64,000 bases of DNA from Gordonia jacobaea (GTDB taxonomy: Bacteria > Actinomycetota > Actinomycetes > Mycobacteriales > Mycobacteriaceae): assembly GCF_001186365.1 (NCBI RefSeq), contig NZ_LDTZ01000019.1, positions 186,001-250,000 on the forward strand, in the 5' to 3' direction. This document shows positions 53,054 to 62,276 of the stretch, piece after piece. The notes below the pieces were generated by a model. It saw only the letters and a program-made list of their open reading frames with translations. It did no database searches and was not told the DNA's origin. Position 1 is the stretch's first letter. Each line of letters begins with the position of its first letter. The translations under genes were made by a program, and so were the position numbers.

Positions 53054-54679
53054 GTGAGCGACTACATCCTGAATTCACCGGGCACCTTCATCACCGACTC
53101 GCTCCGCGGTTTTGTTGCCGCTCACCCTGACATCGTCTGGCAGTCCGACCCCGGTTTCCTCCACCTGCGCGAGCGCGACGGCGAAAGCAACGTCGCCCTC
53201 GTCTCCGGCGGCGGGTCAGGCCACGAACCCATGCACTCCGGAATGATCGGCACCGGCATGCTCGACGCCGCGTGCCCCGGACTGGTCTTCACCTCGCCCA
53301 ATGCCCTGCAGATCGTCGGTGCCACACGGTGGGCGGACCGCGGCGCGGGCGTGCTGCACATCGTGAAGAACTACACCGGCGACGTCATGAACTTCCGCAT
53401 CGCGCGGCACCTGGTGCGCGATGACATCGAGACCGATCATGTGATCGTCGCCGACGACGTGGCATCCGACTCCGCAACCGGCCCCGGTCGTCGAGGAACC
53501 GGAGCGACCATCCTGGTCGAGAAGATCTGTGGAGCCGCAGCAGCTCGCGGCGACGATCTCGGCACCGTCGCCGACATCGGCCGGCGCGTAGCGGACAACG
53601 CCCGCAGCATCTCGGTGGCCTATCACGCGTGCACCATGCCGTCGAAGTCGGCGCCGACCTTCGAGCTCGACGCCGACGAGATGGAGTTCGGCGTGGGCAT
53701 CCACGGCGAAGCAGGCCGTGAACGCACCGCCCGCGTCGGTGCCCGTGAACTCGTCAATCGCATGGTCGACCCGCTGGTCGACGCACTCTCACTCACCCAC
53801 GGCGAGGAAGTGATCTGCCTGGTGAACGGCTTGGGCGCCGCCCACCCACTCGAACTCGACCTCGTGTTCGGAGAGGTCGTCGCAGATCTTGATCGTCGCG
53901 GGATCTCCATCGCCAGGCCGATGGTCGGAACATTCGTCACGGCCCTCGACATGCGTGGCGTCTCGATCACCCTGCTGCGAGCCGACGACGAGATCGTGTC
54001 GCTCTTCGACGCCCCGACCACCGCGCCGGGATGGGCGGCCAATCCGGCGCGTGGTACTGCCCCGCTGAGCGACACCACGTTCGCCGAACCGTCGGACTCC
54101 GCAGACGACGGAGCCGAGAACGAGTGGCTGACACGTTTCGTCCGACACGTCCAGGAGTCGATCGACGACCTGACCGAGCTCGACCAAAAGGCAGGTGACG
54201 GCGATTTCGGAACCAACATGGAAGCCGCGCTGTCGCACTTCAGCCTTCCGGTGCGCGGTACCGACAGCCAGGTATTGAACGCCATCAGCACGTCGTATCT
54301 CGTCCGGTCCGGCGGGACGTCCGGCGTCATCTTCGGCGTGCTATTCCGCGAGTTGGCCAACGCCTTCACCGAGACTGACGACGTCGAGGCCGCGATCCGC
54401 GAGGGTTCCTCGCATGCGCTCGCAGAGATCCAGGATCTCGGCGGCGCCCAGGTCGGTGACAACACGATGGTCGACGCTCTCAGCCCGGCCGTCGACGCGT
54501 TGGAGAATGGCGACTCTCTCGCCGACGTCGCCCAGAAGGCTGCTGATGGCGCCGAATCCACGCGTGACACAACCGCAACGAAGGGTCGAGCAAGCTACGT
54601 CGGCGAGAATGCGCGCGGCGTCGTCGACCCGGGTGCACTCGTCGTTTCCTGGCTCTATCAAGCTCTGACTGACGACTGA
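53054..54679 (+). CDS. ATP-dependent dihydroxyacetone kinase (DhaK-DhaL fusion)
   Basis: A 541-residue enzyme that phosphorylates dihydroxyacetone with ATP. The DhaK domain (1-330) has GGGSGHEP and the substrate-binding His in GVGIHGEAGRER near residue 215. The DhaL domain (about 350-541) has the Mg-ATP Asp residues in LDQKAGDGDFGTNM, then GGTSGVIFG, and GDNTMVDAL. The single-chain form is the ATP-using type, not the PTS type. A GTG at 53045 is an alternative start. It may feed dihydroxyacetone phosphate into glycolysis with fba. Confidence 0.92.
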   Translation: MSDYILNSPGTFITDSLRGFVAAHPDIVWQSDPGFLHLRERDGESNVALVSGGGSGHEPMHSGMIGTGMLDAACPGLVFTSPNALQIVGATRWADRGAGVLHIVKNYTGDVMNFRIARHLVRDDIETDHVIVADDVASDSATGPGRRGTGATILVEKICGAAAARGDDLGTVADIGRRVADNARSISVAYHACTMPSKSAPTFELDADEMEFGVGIHGEAGRERTARVGARELVNRMVDPLVDALSLTHGEEVICLVNGLGAAHPLELDLVFGEVVADLDRRGISIARPMVGTFVTALDMRGVSITLLRADDEIVSLFDAPTTAPGWAANPARGTAPLSDTTFAEPSDSADDGAENEWLTRFVRHVQESIDDLTELDQKAGDGDFGTNMEAALSHFSLPVRGTDSQVLNAISTSYLVRSGGTSGVIFGVLFRELANAFTETDDVEAAIREGSSHALAEIQDLGGAQVGDNTMVDALSPAVDALENGDSLADVAQKAADGAESTRDTTATKGRASYVGENARGVVDPGALVVSWLYQALTDD

Positions 54680-54866
54680 CGCGTTCATCCATGAAAATCG
54701 TTAACCTATAACGTCCCGTCGCGTTATTACTTCGTGACCGCGAGTGCCCTCGGTTTCGAGTTCGTCGCAATCCGCCGTTGCCCCTGACGGTCTTCGCCTC
54801 CGAAGACCTAGCGTTTAGCCCACGTCGAGAAGTCGGCGCTGCGCACTACGACAACAGGAGCTCGAC

Positions 54867-55436
54867 ATGAGTGATTCAACGGGACGCCTGTCTGCACTGC
54901 TCTCCCGCATCGCCGAGGGAGACGCGCACGCCTTCGCCGCCTTCTACGACGAAACCAGTCACCGTGTCTACGGCATGGTTCTGCGGATCGTGCGCGATCG
55001 CGGCCTCAGCGAGGAAACCACGCAGGAGGTCTTCCTCACGGTGTGGCGGTCGGCGCACACTTTCGACCCGGAGTCGGGTTCGCCGCTCGGGTGGCTGATG
55101 ACGCTCGCGCACCGACGAGCCGTCGACCGGGTTCGCTCGGAGACCGCGGCAAAGCGTCGACTTCACGTCTACAGCACAGCCGAACAGTCCACACGGATCG
55201 AACACGACGTCGTCAGCGAATCGGCTGAGCGTCGCGAAACCGTTCGCGAGGTGCGATCCCTGCTCTCACGGCTGACCGAACTGCAGCGCGAAGCCATCGA
55301 GCTCGCCTACTTCCGCGGTATGACCTACCGCGAGGTGGCCGACGAACTCGGCGTCGCGCTACCCACCGCGAAGTCACGCATCCGGCAGGCCCTCAAGCGT
55401 CTCGAGCCGCACATCGCGGCGGTTCCTGCCGCCTGA
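54867..55436 (+). CDS. sigK: ECF RNA polymerase sigma factor, SigK-like
   Basis: A 189-residue ECF sigma factor. Region 2 has FYDETSHRVYGMVLRIVRD, then SEETTQEVFLTVWRSA and WLMTLAHRRAVDRVRSE (residues about 25-90), very like mycobacterial SigK. Region 4 has LTELQREAIELAYFRGMTYREVADELGV with the helix-turn-helix near residues 140-175. The usual anti-sigma gene (rskA) is not next to it: the gene is followed by a terminator and the convergent clpB. GGAG precedes the ATG. The 187 bases upstream contain an AT-rich GTTAACCTATAACG that may be part of its promoter. Confidence 0.88.
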   Translation: MSDSTGRLSALLSRIAEGDAHAFAAFYDETSHRVYGMVLRIVRDRGLSEETTQEVFLTVWRSAHTFDPESGSPLGWLMTLAHRRAVDRVRSETAAKRRLHVYSTAEQSTRIEHDVVSESAERRETVREVRSLLSRLTELQREAIELAYFRGMTYREVADELGVALPTAKSRIRQALKRLEPHIAAVPAA

Positions 55437-55484
55437 GCACCTGCACGCGCACAGAGTCCCCAAACCGCAAGGCCCCCTCACAAA

Positions 55485-55522
55485 AGAAAGGTCCCGACCC
55501 AAGAATGGGTCGGGACCTTTCT
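55485..55522. terminator. Bidirectional terminator between sigK and clpB
   Basis: A perfect 16-bp stem (AGAAAGGTCCCGACCC and its complement) with a six-base loop and flanking A and T runs, placed between the convergent stops of sigK and clpB. Confidence 0.9.
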
Positions 55523-55585
55523 GGCCTGTCGGCGTGTCAGCCGTGTGGGCGTGTCAGTGCTGCTGGCGTGTCAATCCTGTGGCGG

Positions 55586-58138
55586 TCAGTCCAGAACCAA
55601 CCCGTCGCCGTCGGCGCTCACGTTGACCGGCACGACGTCGCCGTCGCGGACGTCACCGGCGAGCAACGCCTTGGCGAGCTTGTCGCCGATGGCCTGTTGC
55701 ACCAGGCGACGCAGCGGACGCGCACCGTAGAGCGGATCGAATCCCCGCTCGGCGAGCCATTCCTTGGCCTTGGGCGTGACCTGCAACTCGAGGCGACGCT
55801 GTGCGAGCCGCTTCTGCAGTTGGCCGAGTTGGATGTCGACGATCGACACCAGTTCCTCCGGGCTCAGCGCGTCGAAGATCACGACGTCGTCGAGTCGGTT
55901 GATGAACTCCGGCTTGAAGGCCGCGCGCACTGCCGCCATCACCTGGTCCTTGTCGCCGCCGGAACCGAGGTTCGACGTCAGGATGAGGATGGTGTTGCGG
56001 AAGTCCACGGTGCGGCCCTGACCGTCGGTCAGGCGTCCTTCGTCGAGAACCTGCAGCAGGATGTCGAAGACGTCGGGATGAGCCTTCTCGACCTCGTCGA
56101 AGAGGACCACCGTGTACGGACGACGCCGCACAGCCTCGGTCAACTGACCGCCCTGCTCGTAGCCGACGTAGCCGGGAGGTGCACCGACAAGCCTTGCGAC
56201 GGCGTGCTTTTCGCCGTACTCACTCATGTCGATGCGCACCATCGCGCGCTCGTCGTCGAACAAGAACTCCGCCAGCGCCTTGGCCAGCTCGGTCTTGCCG
56301 ACACCCGTCGGTCCGAGGAACAGGAACGATCCCAGCGGCCGGTTCGGATCGGCGACGCCTGCGCGTGCACGCCGCACGGCGTCGGAGACCGCGACGACAG
56401 CGTCTTTCTGACCGATGACGCGTTGTCCCAGTTCGTCTTCCATGCGCAGCAGCTTGGCGGTCTCACCCTCGAGCATCTTGCCCGCGGGGATGCCCGTCCA
56501 CGCCGACACGACCTGTGCGACGTCGTCGGGGCCGACCTCCTCCTGCAGCATCACGTCTTCGTCAGGGTCGGTGCCGGTCTTCTCGATCGCGGCCTCCAAC
56601 TCCTTCTCCAAGCCCGGAATCTTGCCGTAGCGCAGCTCGGCGGCGCGGCCGAGATCACCGTCACGCTCAGCGCGATCCGCTTCTCCGCGAAGGCGTTCCA
56701 GCTCTTCTTTGGTGTCGCGAACGGCGTCGATGGCGGTCTTCTCCGACTGCCAGCGCGCGGAGAGCTCGTTGAGCTTCTCCTTTTGATCGGCCAGTTCCTG
56801 ACGCAGCTTTTCCAGACGTTGCTTCGACGCTTCGTCGTGCTCCTTTTCGAGCGCGACCTCTTCGACCTCGAGGCGTCGGACTACACGCTCGACCTCGTCG
56901 ATCTCGACGGGGCGCGAGTCGATCTCCATTCGCAGGCGCGACGCCGCCTCGTCGACGAGGTCGATGGCCTTGTCGGGCAGGAAGCGCGAGGTGATGTAGC
57001 GATCGGAAAGTGTTGCGGCAGCGACCAATGCGGAGTCGGTGATGCGCACACCGTGGTGCACCTCGTACCGTTCCTTCAGGCCACGCAGGATACCGATTGC
57101 GTCTTCGACGCTCGGCTCGCCGACGTACACCTGCTGGAAACGACGTTCCAGTGCGGCGTCCTTCTCGATGTACTTGCGGTACTCCTCCAAGGTCGTGGCA
57201 CCGACGAGTCGCAGCTCACCACGAGCAAGCATCGGCTTGATCATGTTGCCCGCATCCATGGCGGAATCGCCTGTGGCACCGGCACCTACGATGGTGTGCA
57301 GCTCGTCGATGAAGGTGATGACCTGTCCGGCCGATCCCTTGATCTCGTCGAGCACGGCCTTCAACCGCTCCTCGAACTCGCCGCGGTACTTGGCGCCCGC
57401 GACCATCGATCCGAGGTCCAACGAGACAACGGTCTTGTTGCGCAACGACTCCGGCACGTCGCCTTCGACGATGCGCTGAGCGAGCCCCTCGACGATGGCG
57501 GTCTTGCCGACACCTGGCTCACCGATCAACACCGGGTTGTTCTTGGTACGACGACTGAGCACCTGCACCACACGACGGATCTCGGAGTCGCGCCCGATGA
57601 CCGGGTCGAGCTTGCCCTCACGGGCAGCCGCGGTCAGGTCGGTCGAGTACTTCTCCAGCGCCTGATAGGTGGATTCGGGGTCTTCGGATGTCACGCGCGC
57701 CGTGCCACGGACAGCGACGAACGCCTCCTGCAGCGCCTGCGGGGTTGCGCCGTTGTCATGCAACAGCTTGGCGACGTCGGAATCACCGGTCGCCAATCCG
57801 ACGACGAGGTGCTCGGTGGAGACATATTCGTCGTTCAGTTCGGTCGCGAGCTGCTGGGCGGCCGTGACCGCCGCGATCGACTCGCGGGAGAGTTGCGGCT
57901 GAGCGCTGGCACTCGACACCGTCGGCGCCCGATCGACCATCGCCTGCGCCTGTGCGCGAATAGTCGACGGATTCACTCCGACCGCCTTGAGCAGCGGCGA
58001 TGCGATCCCATCGGACTGGTCGAGCAAAGCCACCAGGATGTGGGCGGGACGTACGTCGGGGTTACCAGCAGCGGCCGCCGCCTGCACGGCAGCGCTCAAC
58101 GCCTGCTGTGTCTTGGTGGTCGGGGTGAAGCTGTCCAC
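55586..58138 (-). CDS. clpB: ClpB disaggregase chaperone
   Basis: An 850-residue AAA+ chaperone that resolubilises aggregated proteins with DnaK. N-terminal repeats are at 1-145. AAA module 1 has Walker A GEPGVGKT near residue 205. The coiled-coil middle domain is at about 410-520, rich in Glu, Arg and Leu. Module 2 has [16 protein letters not shown] near 605. The arginine finger region and [11 protein letters not shown] at the end are normal. The start at 58138 is the usual [16 protein letters not shown]-like element upstream indicates HspR control. The terminator at 55.5 kb ends the gene. Confidence 0.97.
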   Translation of the reverse strand: MDSFTPTTKTQQALSAAVQAAAAAGNPDVRPAHILVALLDQSDGIASPLLKAVGVNPSTIRAQAQAMVDRAPTVSSASAQPQLSRESIAAVTAAQQLATELNDEYVSTEHLVVGLATGDSDVAKLLHDNGATPQALQEAFVAVRGTARVTSEDPESTYQALEKYSTDLTAAAREGKLDPVIGRDSEIRRVVQVLSRRTKNNPVLIGEPGVGKTAIVEGLAQRIVEGDVPESLRNKTVVSLDLGSMVAGAKYRGEFEERLKAVLDEIKGSAGQVITFIDELHTIVGAGATGDSAMDAGNMIKPMLARGELRLVGATTLEEYRKYIEKDAALERRFQQVYVGEPSVEDAIGILRGLKERYEVHHGVRITDSALVAAATLSDRYITSRFLPDKAIDLVDEAASRLRMEIDSRPVEIDEVERVVRRLEVEEVALEKEHDEASKQRLEKLRQELADQKEKLNELSARWQSEKTAIDAVRDTKEELERLRGEADRAERDGDLGRAAELRYGKIPGLEKELEAAIEKTGTDPDEDVMLQEEVGPDDVAQVVSAWTGIPAGKMLEGETAKLLRMEDELGQRVIGQKDAVVAVSDAVRRARAGVADPNRPLGSFLFLGPTGVGKTELAKALAEFLFDDERAMVRIDMSEYGEKHAVARLVGAPPGYVGYEQGGQLTEAVRRRPYTVVLFDEVEKAHPDVFDILLQVLDEGRLTDGQGRTVDFRNTILILTSNLGSGGDKDQVMAAVRAAFKPEFINRLDDVVIFDALSPEELVSIVDIQLGQLQKRLAQRRLELQVTPKAKEWLAERGFDPLYGARPLRRLVQQAIGDKLAKALLAGDVRDGDVVPVNVSADGDGLVLD

Positions 58139-58222
58139 TTCGTGGTACCTCTTTCTCTACGTGTGCGTTCTTAAGTCTCTGTGGCTCAATTATGGCCACT
58201 CGAGTTGTTCAACGCGAGTAGA

Positions 58223-58243
58223 GTTGAGTCCATTCCGCTCAGG
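58223..58243 (-). promoter_or_regulatory. HAIR-like HspR operator upstream of clpB
   Basis: GTTGAGT-N7-GCTCAGG matches the HspR-binding HAIR consensus CTTGAGT-N7-ACTCAAG at 11 of 14 arm positions. It lies 85-105 bases upstream of the clpB start, where HspR-repressed heat-shock promoters carry this element. Related half-sites (CTTAAGT) occur at about 58171 and in the palindrome at 58257. Confidence 0.65.
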
Positions 58244-58256
58244 TTTGGTAGTTTTG

Positions 58257-58270
58257 TGACTTAAGTCACT
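58257..58270. promoter_or_regulatory. 14-bp perfect palindrome GTGACTTAAGTCAC
   Basis: A perfect inverted repeat 14 bases beyond the HAIR-like element. It contains two overlapping CTTAAGT half-sites that differ from the HAIR half CTTGAGT by one base. It could be a second HspR site or belong to the response-regulator promoter on the other side. Confidence 0.45.
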
Positions 58271-58304
58271 GTCGATGGCTCGCGGCGGCGCCCCCGGCCG
58301 ACAA

Positions 58305-58366
58305 ATGTGTGTCGAATCGAAGGATGTGGGTGCTGCAGCGCCCACATCTTTATGTAAGACACACAT
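58305..58366. repeat. Concentric inverted repeat before the response-regulator gene
   Basis: The outer arms ATGTGTGTC (58305-58313) and GACACACAT (58358-58366) and the inner arms GATGTGGG (58323-58330) and CCCACATC (58341-58348) share exactly the same centre, around CTGCAG. The whole 62-base block lies about 95 bases upstream of the response-regulator start. It could be a large operator or a hairpin in the leader RNA. Confidence 0.7.
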
Positions 58367-58458
58367 CTACCGCCCCCTCGGCCCACACGGGGCCACTCAG
58401 CGTCTCCACAGCGGCGATCGCGCACACTGTGTTCGAAGAAGAGGGCGGTGAATGTGGC

Positions 58459-59139
58459 GTGCGCATCCTTGTAGTCGACGACGACCGTAACGTCGCCGAG
58501 ACGGTCCGCAGGATGATGGTGGCCGAGGGCTGGGTGGTCGACGTCGTGCACGACGGTGCGCTCGGCCTGGAGAAGGCCGCCTCCGAGCGCTTCGATGTGA
58601 TCGTGCTCGACATCATGATGCCGGGCCTCAATGGATATGAGGTCGTGCGCTCGCTACGGCGTTCTCAGGTGTGGACACCGGTGTTGATGCTGACGGCCAA
58701 GGACGGCGAGTACGACCAGGCCGACGCCTTCGATTTCGGCGCCGACGACTATCTGACCAAGCCGTTCTCGTTCATCGTGTTGATCGCGCGCATGCGCGCA
58801 CTTGCCCGCCGTGGCGCACCCGAGCGACCAGCAGTGCTCACCGCAGGCACCCTGTCGCTCGACCCGGCAGCCCACGTCGCGTCCCGTGGCGAGACCGAAC
58901 TCACCCTGACGCCAAGGGAATTCAGCATGCTGGAGTTCCTGATGCGCCACAAAGGTGAGGTGGTCACCCGAGCAGAGATCCTCGACTCCGTCTGGGACGT
59001 GAACTATCGCGGCGACGAGAATGTCGTCGAGGTCTACGTAAGCTATCTCCGCAAGAGAATCGATACCCCGTTCGGGTGCAAGGCAATTCAGACTGTGCGC
59101 GGCGTCGGATATCGCCTGGCGGCCGACGGAGGCGGCTAG
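58459..59139 (+). CDS. OmpR-family response regulator
   Basis: A 226-residue DNA-binding regulator. The receiver domain has the acidic pair in ILVVDDDRN, the phosphorylated Asp in VIVLDIMMPGLNGYE near residue 52, and the Lys in LTKPFSFIVL. The winged helix has LTPREFSMLEFLMRHKGEVVTRAEIL and ends VRGVGYRLA. The GTG at 58459 begins the receiver domain directly; a longer open frame upstream runs through the inverted repeat and is not expected to be translated. It is convergent with its presumed kinase, 11 bases between stops. Confidence 0.88.
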   Translation: MRILVVDDDRNVAETVRRMMVAEGWVVDVVHDGALGLEKAASERFDVIVLDIMMPGLNGYEVVRSLRRSQVWTPVLMLTAKDGEYDQADAFDFGADDYLTKPFSFIVLIARMRALARRGAPERPAVLTAGTLSLDPAAHVASRGETELTLTPREFSMLEFLMRHKGEVVTRAEILDSVWDVNYRGDENVVEVYVSYLRKRIDTPFGCKAIQTVRGVGYRLAADGGG

Positions 59140-59150
59140 GCGCGTACGGG

Positions 59151-60554
59151 CTAGTCCAAGGCCTGCTCGACGCTCAGCCGAAAGCCGACGGCTGCTCCCC
59201 CACCATCGGCGTCGGTGATCACCACGGTCCCACCGTGGGCGCGGACGATCTCCGAGACAATAGCCAGTCCGAGACCCGAACCGCCCGATCCGCGCTGCCG
59301 CGAGGCGTCGAGGCGCACGAACCGCTCTGTGACACGGGCTTTGTCGTCGTCAGGGATACCGTCACCGTCGTCGGCAACCGTGATCGTGACTGTGTGATCC
59401 GCGACGTCTCTCGACATCGTCACCGACAGACGACTCGCGGCATGACGCGCAGCATTGTCGGCGATGTTGCGTAGCGCGCGTGCGAGCTTGTCTGCGTCGC
59501 CGCGAACCCGAGCGGCAACGATTCGAGCGTCGACGACGTGATCGGTCACCGCGTCGAGTCGGGTGACTTCTGCACTGACGATCTCGTCGAGATCGACGTC
59601 ATCGAGAAGTAGTGGCACTCCACTTTCATCGGCGCGGGCAAGAAGCAGGAGATCGGCAACCATCTGTTGAAGGCGCAGAGCATCGGGGAGCATCACGGAA
59701 TCGACCGTGTCCGGATCGATGGGCTGGCGTTTGACACTCGAAAGATCCAGCAGCCCAACAAGTGTGGTCAGTGGACTGTTCAGCTCATGCGACGCATCGT
59801 TGACGAACTGCAGTTGCTGCGTTCGTGACACCTCGATACGGGCGAGCATCTCATTCATGGTCACGGCCAGCGCAGACACCTCGTCGCCCGTAGCGGGTAC
59901 CGGGACCCGTTGGGTGAGGTCACCACCCGAGATCTCCTCGACGCGTGCGCGGATATCGTCGACGGGACGAAGTGCGCGCCCCACGAAAACGTAAGTGAGG
60001 AAGGCCATTCCGACAACGACGAATGGAAAGACGATGGAGCACAGTATCCCGAGCGCGACAACGGTGGCATTGATGGGCGCCTCTTCCGCGCCGACCTGGA
60101 TGGTGAAGACGCCTTCCGGCGTCTTGACCCCGTAGGCGCTCGCCTGGAATTCCTGCTCGGTGTCGGTGGCGTGCGCGCCGTGAATCGTCAACCGCTGCCC
60201 GGCGGCCAACGGAGGCGACATCGGTCGCGAGTAGACGGGTTTGTTGACCAACCTCAGAGCACCCGACTCGTCGGTGATCTGTACGACCGCAATGTTCTGA
60301 CCGCTCGCGAGCAGCGCCTGGTCGATACCCCCGACACCTTCAGCCGACAACGAGCTCGCTATCTGCTCTGCGCGCGCGAATGTGGCGGCATCAGCACTCC
60401 GCAGCAACACGTGATGTAGTGCTTCGACCATGATCACCGCGGCGATTGCCAACGCGCATGCGACGAGACCGGTCGCGAGAAGCGTGAGCCGCATGCGTAC
60501 GGGACGAGTCCAGGCGACAAGTCGGCCAAGAATCGTCCTTGCACGCTGATACAC
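59151..60554 (-). CDS. HAMP-domain sensor histidine kinase
   Basis: A 467-residue kinase. The first membrane helix is at about 20-45 and an extracytoplasmic sensor domain at 45-155. A second helix near 160-190 leads into a HAMP domain. The phosphorylated His is in NDASHELNSPLTTLVG near residue 255 (Asn where most kinases have Arg). The ATP domain has DNAARHA, DDGDGIPDDD and GSGGSGLGLAI. It is presumably the partner of the adjacent response regulator, although the two genes face each other and cannot share an mRNA. The start is GTG at 60554. Signal unknown. Confidence 0.88.
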   Translation of the reverse strand: MYQRARTILGRLVAWTRPVRMRLTLLATGLVACALAIAAVIMVEALHHVLLRSADAATFARAEQIASSLSAEGVGGIDQALLASGQNIAVVQITDESGALRLVNKPVYSRPMSPPLAAGQRLTIHGAHATDTEQEFQASAYGVKTPEGVFTIQVGAEEAPINATVVALGILCSIVFPFVVVGMAFLTYVFVGRALRPVDDIRARVEEISGGDLTQRVPVPATGDEVSALAVTMNEMLARIEVSRTQQLQFVNDASHELNSPLTTLVGLLDLSSVKRQPIDPDTVDSVMLPDALRLQQMVADLLLLARADESGVPLLLDDVDLDEIVSAEVTRLDAVTDHVVDARIVAARVRGDADKLARALRNIADNAARHAASRLSVTMSRDVADHTVTITVADDGDGIPDDDKARVTERFVRLDASRQRGSGGSGLGLAIVSEIVRAHGGTVVITDADGGGAAVGFRLSVEQALD

Positions 60555-60640
60555 CTTCCGAAGCCTAGTCGGCCGTATGTATCCATAGTGGCGCTACTCA
60601 GCGTCCCCTAAGCTTCTACCAGCAAGGATGCCCCACATGT

Positions 60641-61432
60641 GTGTCGGTCGTCCCGAGTCGGCAGACGGAGCCGCTCGTGAAAGCTGACCACACCGTCGTC
60701 CATCTCGGTCCAGCCCTGGCAGTCTCCATCGCAGTGCTCGCCGTGATCGCGATCGCCGTCAACCGATACAACGATCGCGCACTCGCCGCTGCGACCGCAC
60801 GGGCCGCGATCCGCGCAGTCTGCCAGTTAGCTGCTCTGGCAGCAGTATTGGCGCTAGTCATCCACGCCCTGTGGGCATCGGCAGTGTTCGTGGTCGTCAT
60901 GGCGATCACCGCCGCGGCGACCTCGGCAGGTCGCGTGTCAGCAGCACACCGTGCGAGCGTGCGGAAGACAATCCGGTGCCTCGTCCCGGTAGCAGCCAGC
61001 ACCATCCTGATCGTCGTGACACTGGTTGCTGTGGGCGTACTACCCGCCACTGGCATCGCGATCATCCCGACCGCCGGAATCATGTTCGGAGGTGCGATGA
61101 ATACGACGTCGATCGCCGGCAAACGTGCGCACGATGAACTCCGCACTCGGCGCGGCGAGGTCGAAGCCGCGCTGTCACTGGGCTTCTCGTCTCGCGATGC
61201 CCGACTGGAGATCATCAGACCCACCGCCGCAACAGCATTGATTCCCGGACTGGATCAGACCCGCTCCGTTGGCCTCGTCACCATCCCGGGCGCATTCGTC
61301 GGGATGGTTCTGGGTGGAGCCTCAACCACTGCGGCGGCGATCATGCAACTCTTCGTCCTGATCTCGTTGCTGGCCGTGAGTGCAGTGGCCGCGTTGGTCA
61401 CTGTCGAAATGGTTTCCCGAGATCTTGTCTGA
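60641..61432 (+). CDS. fetB: FetB/YbbM (UPF0014) family ABC transporter permease
   Basis: A 263-residue membrane protein of the UPF0014 family. Seven hydrophobic segments; signature stretches are AARAAIRAVCQLAALA near residue 50, TAGIMFGGAMNTTSIAGKR near 145, and GLDQTRSVGLVTIPGAFVGMVLGGAS near 200. E. coli FetB works with the ATPase FetA in iron export. No fetA is encoded beside it here, so its partner must lie elsewhere or it acts alone. A GTG at 60641 or internal starts near 60677 are possible. Confidence 0.82.
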   Translation: MSVVPSRQTEPLVKADHTVVHLGPALAVSIAVLAVIAIAVNRYNDRALAAATARAAIRAVCQLAALAAVLALVIHALWASAVFVVVMAITAAATSAGRVSAAHRASVRKTIRCLVPVAASTILIVVTLVAVGVLPATGIAIIPTAGIMFGGAMNTTSIAGKRAHDELRTRRGEVEAALSLGFSSRDARLEIIRPTAATALIPGLDQTRSVGLVTIPGAFVGMVLGGASTTAAAIMQLFVLISLLAVSAVAALVTVEMVSRDLV

Positions 61433-61466
61433 CAGAGGAGAAGTGGGGTGCCACCGGCCTCCCCGA

Positions 61467-62276
61467 TCAGTGGTGGGCAGAAAACCACTCCGCATACTCG
61501 GTGGCCCATACACCAGCCAGGTGTCCTGCCTGTCGCGCCGCGGACGCTCCATCGGACATGCCGTCACCGTCGACTGCCAAAATCACCGCGACGGCACTGA
61601 GAACCAACAGGATCGCCACGACGAGGACGCTGCGTCTTCGGGACGACCACTTCGCCACTGCCAATTCAACGATAGGGAGCACGAGTAGCGTTGCAGCGCA
61701 GGCGACAACAACAGCAGCGACCACATCTGACATCCACTGAACACCGAGATACAGGCGCGTTGCGCAGACGAACACAACCGCGACGACGGCGCACACCCAC
61801 AACGCAGTGCGAGCACCACCGCCCGCCGACCGTGCTACGAGGGACGCCGCGGCGACCACCAGTGCAGCAGTCCCAGCCACGTGGCCAGAGGGAAACGAAT
61901 AGGTGGTTTCCAATACGCCCACCTGGTCTGTGACCGGCGGACGCGGGCGCGCCACCAGCACTTTCAACGTCGCACACAGCGCCCCGGCGCTTGCGACTGT
62001 GGCAACCAACATGACGGCGCGCAGGACACTCGCATCGCGCACCAGCAGAATGATCGCCGCCAGAGCAGTCCAGACGGCAACCGCAAACGGGCTGAAAACC
62101 TGCATCGCGACGTCGACGACCGAGGTCCGGTGAGGCGTATGAAGTCTTGTCGTCGCCGACATAATCATTGTGTCAATGGGCAGTGGGCCGCCGCCAGATA
62201 TGCGCAGGGCAACACCCGCAACCACAAGGACAAGAACTAACGCCAATCCGCCCGACACGCGAATGTAGCTCGACAT
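61467..62276 (-). CDS. PAP2-superfamily phosphatase-like membrane protein with altered third motif
   Basis: A 269-residue integral membrane protein of the PAP2 (lipid phosphate phosphatase) family. Motif C1 is KVLVARPRPP near residue 105. C2 is the full PSGH in YSFPSGHVAG near 125. In C3 the expected SR-x5-H-x3-D reads TRLYLGVQWMSD, so the nucleophilic His is Gln. Six hydrophobic segments match the fold. Either the enzyme is inactive, another group replaces the His, or it binds rather than cleaves phospho-lipids. Confidence 0.8.
   Translation of the reverse strand: MSSYIRVSGGLALVLVLVVAGVALRISGGGPLPIDTMIMSATTRLHTPHRTSVVDVAMQVFSPFAVAVWTALAAIILLVRDASVLRAVMLVATVASAGALCATLKVLVARPRPPVTDQVGVLETTYSFPSGHVAGTAALVVAAASLVARSAGGGARTALWVCAVVAVVFVCATRLYLGVQWMSDVVAAVVVACAATLLVLPIVELAVAKWSSRRRSVLVVAILLVLSAVAVILAVDGDGMSDGASAARQAGHLAGVWATEYAEWFSAHH

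Noticed and set aside
55505-58174. An 889-codon plus-strand frame opposite clpB
   Set aside because: It is the antisense of an unmistakable full-length ClpB; high GC at third positions keeps the opposite frame open.
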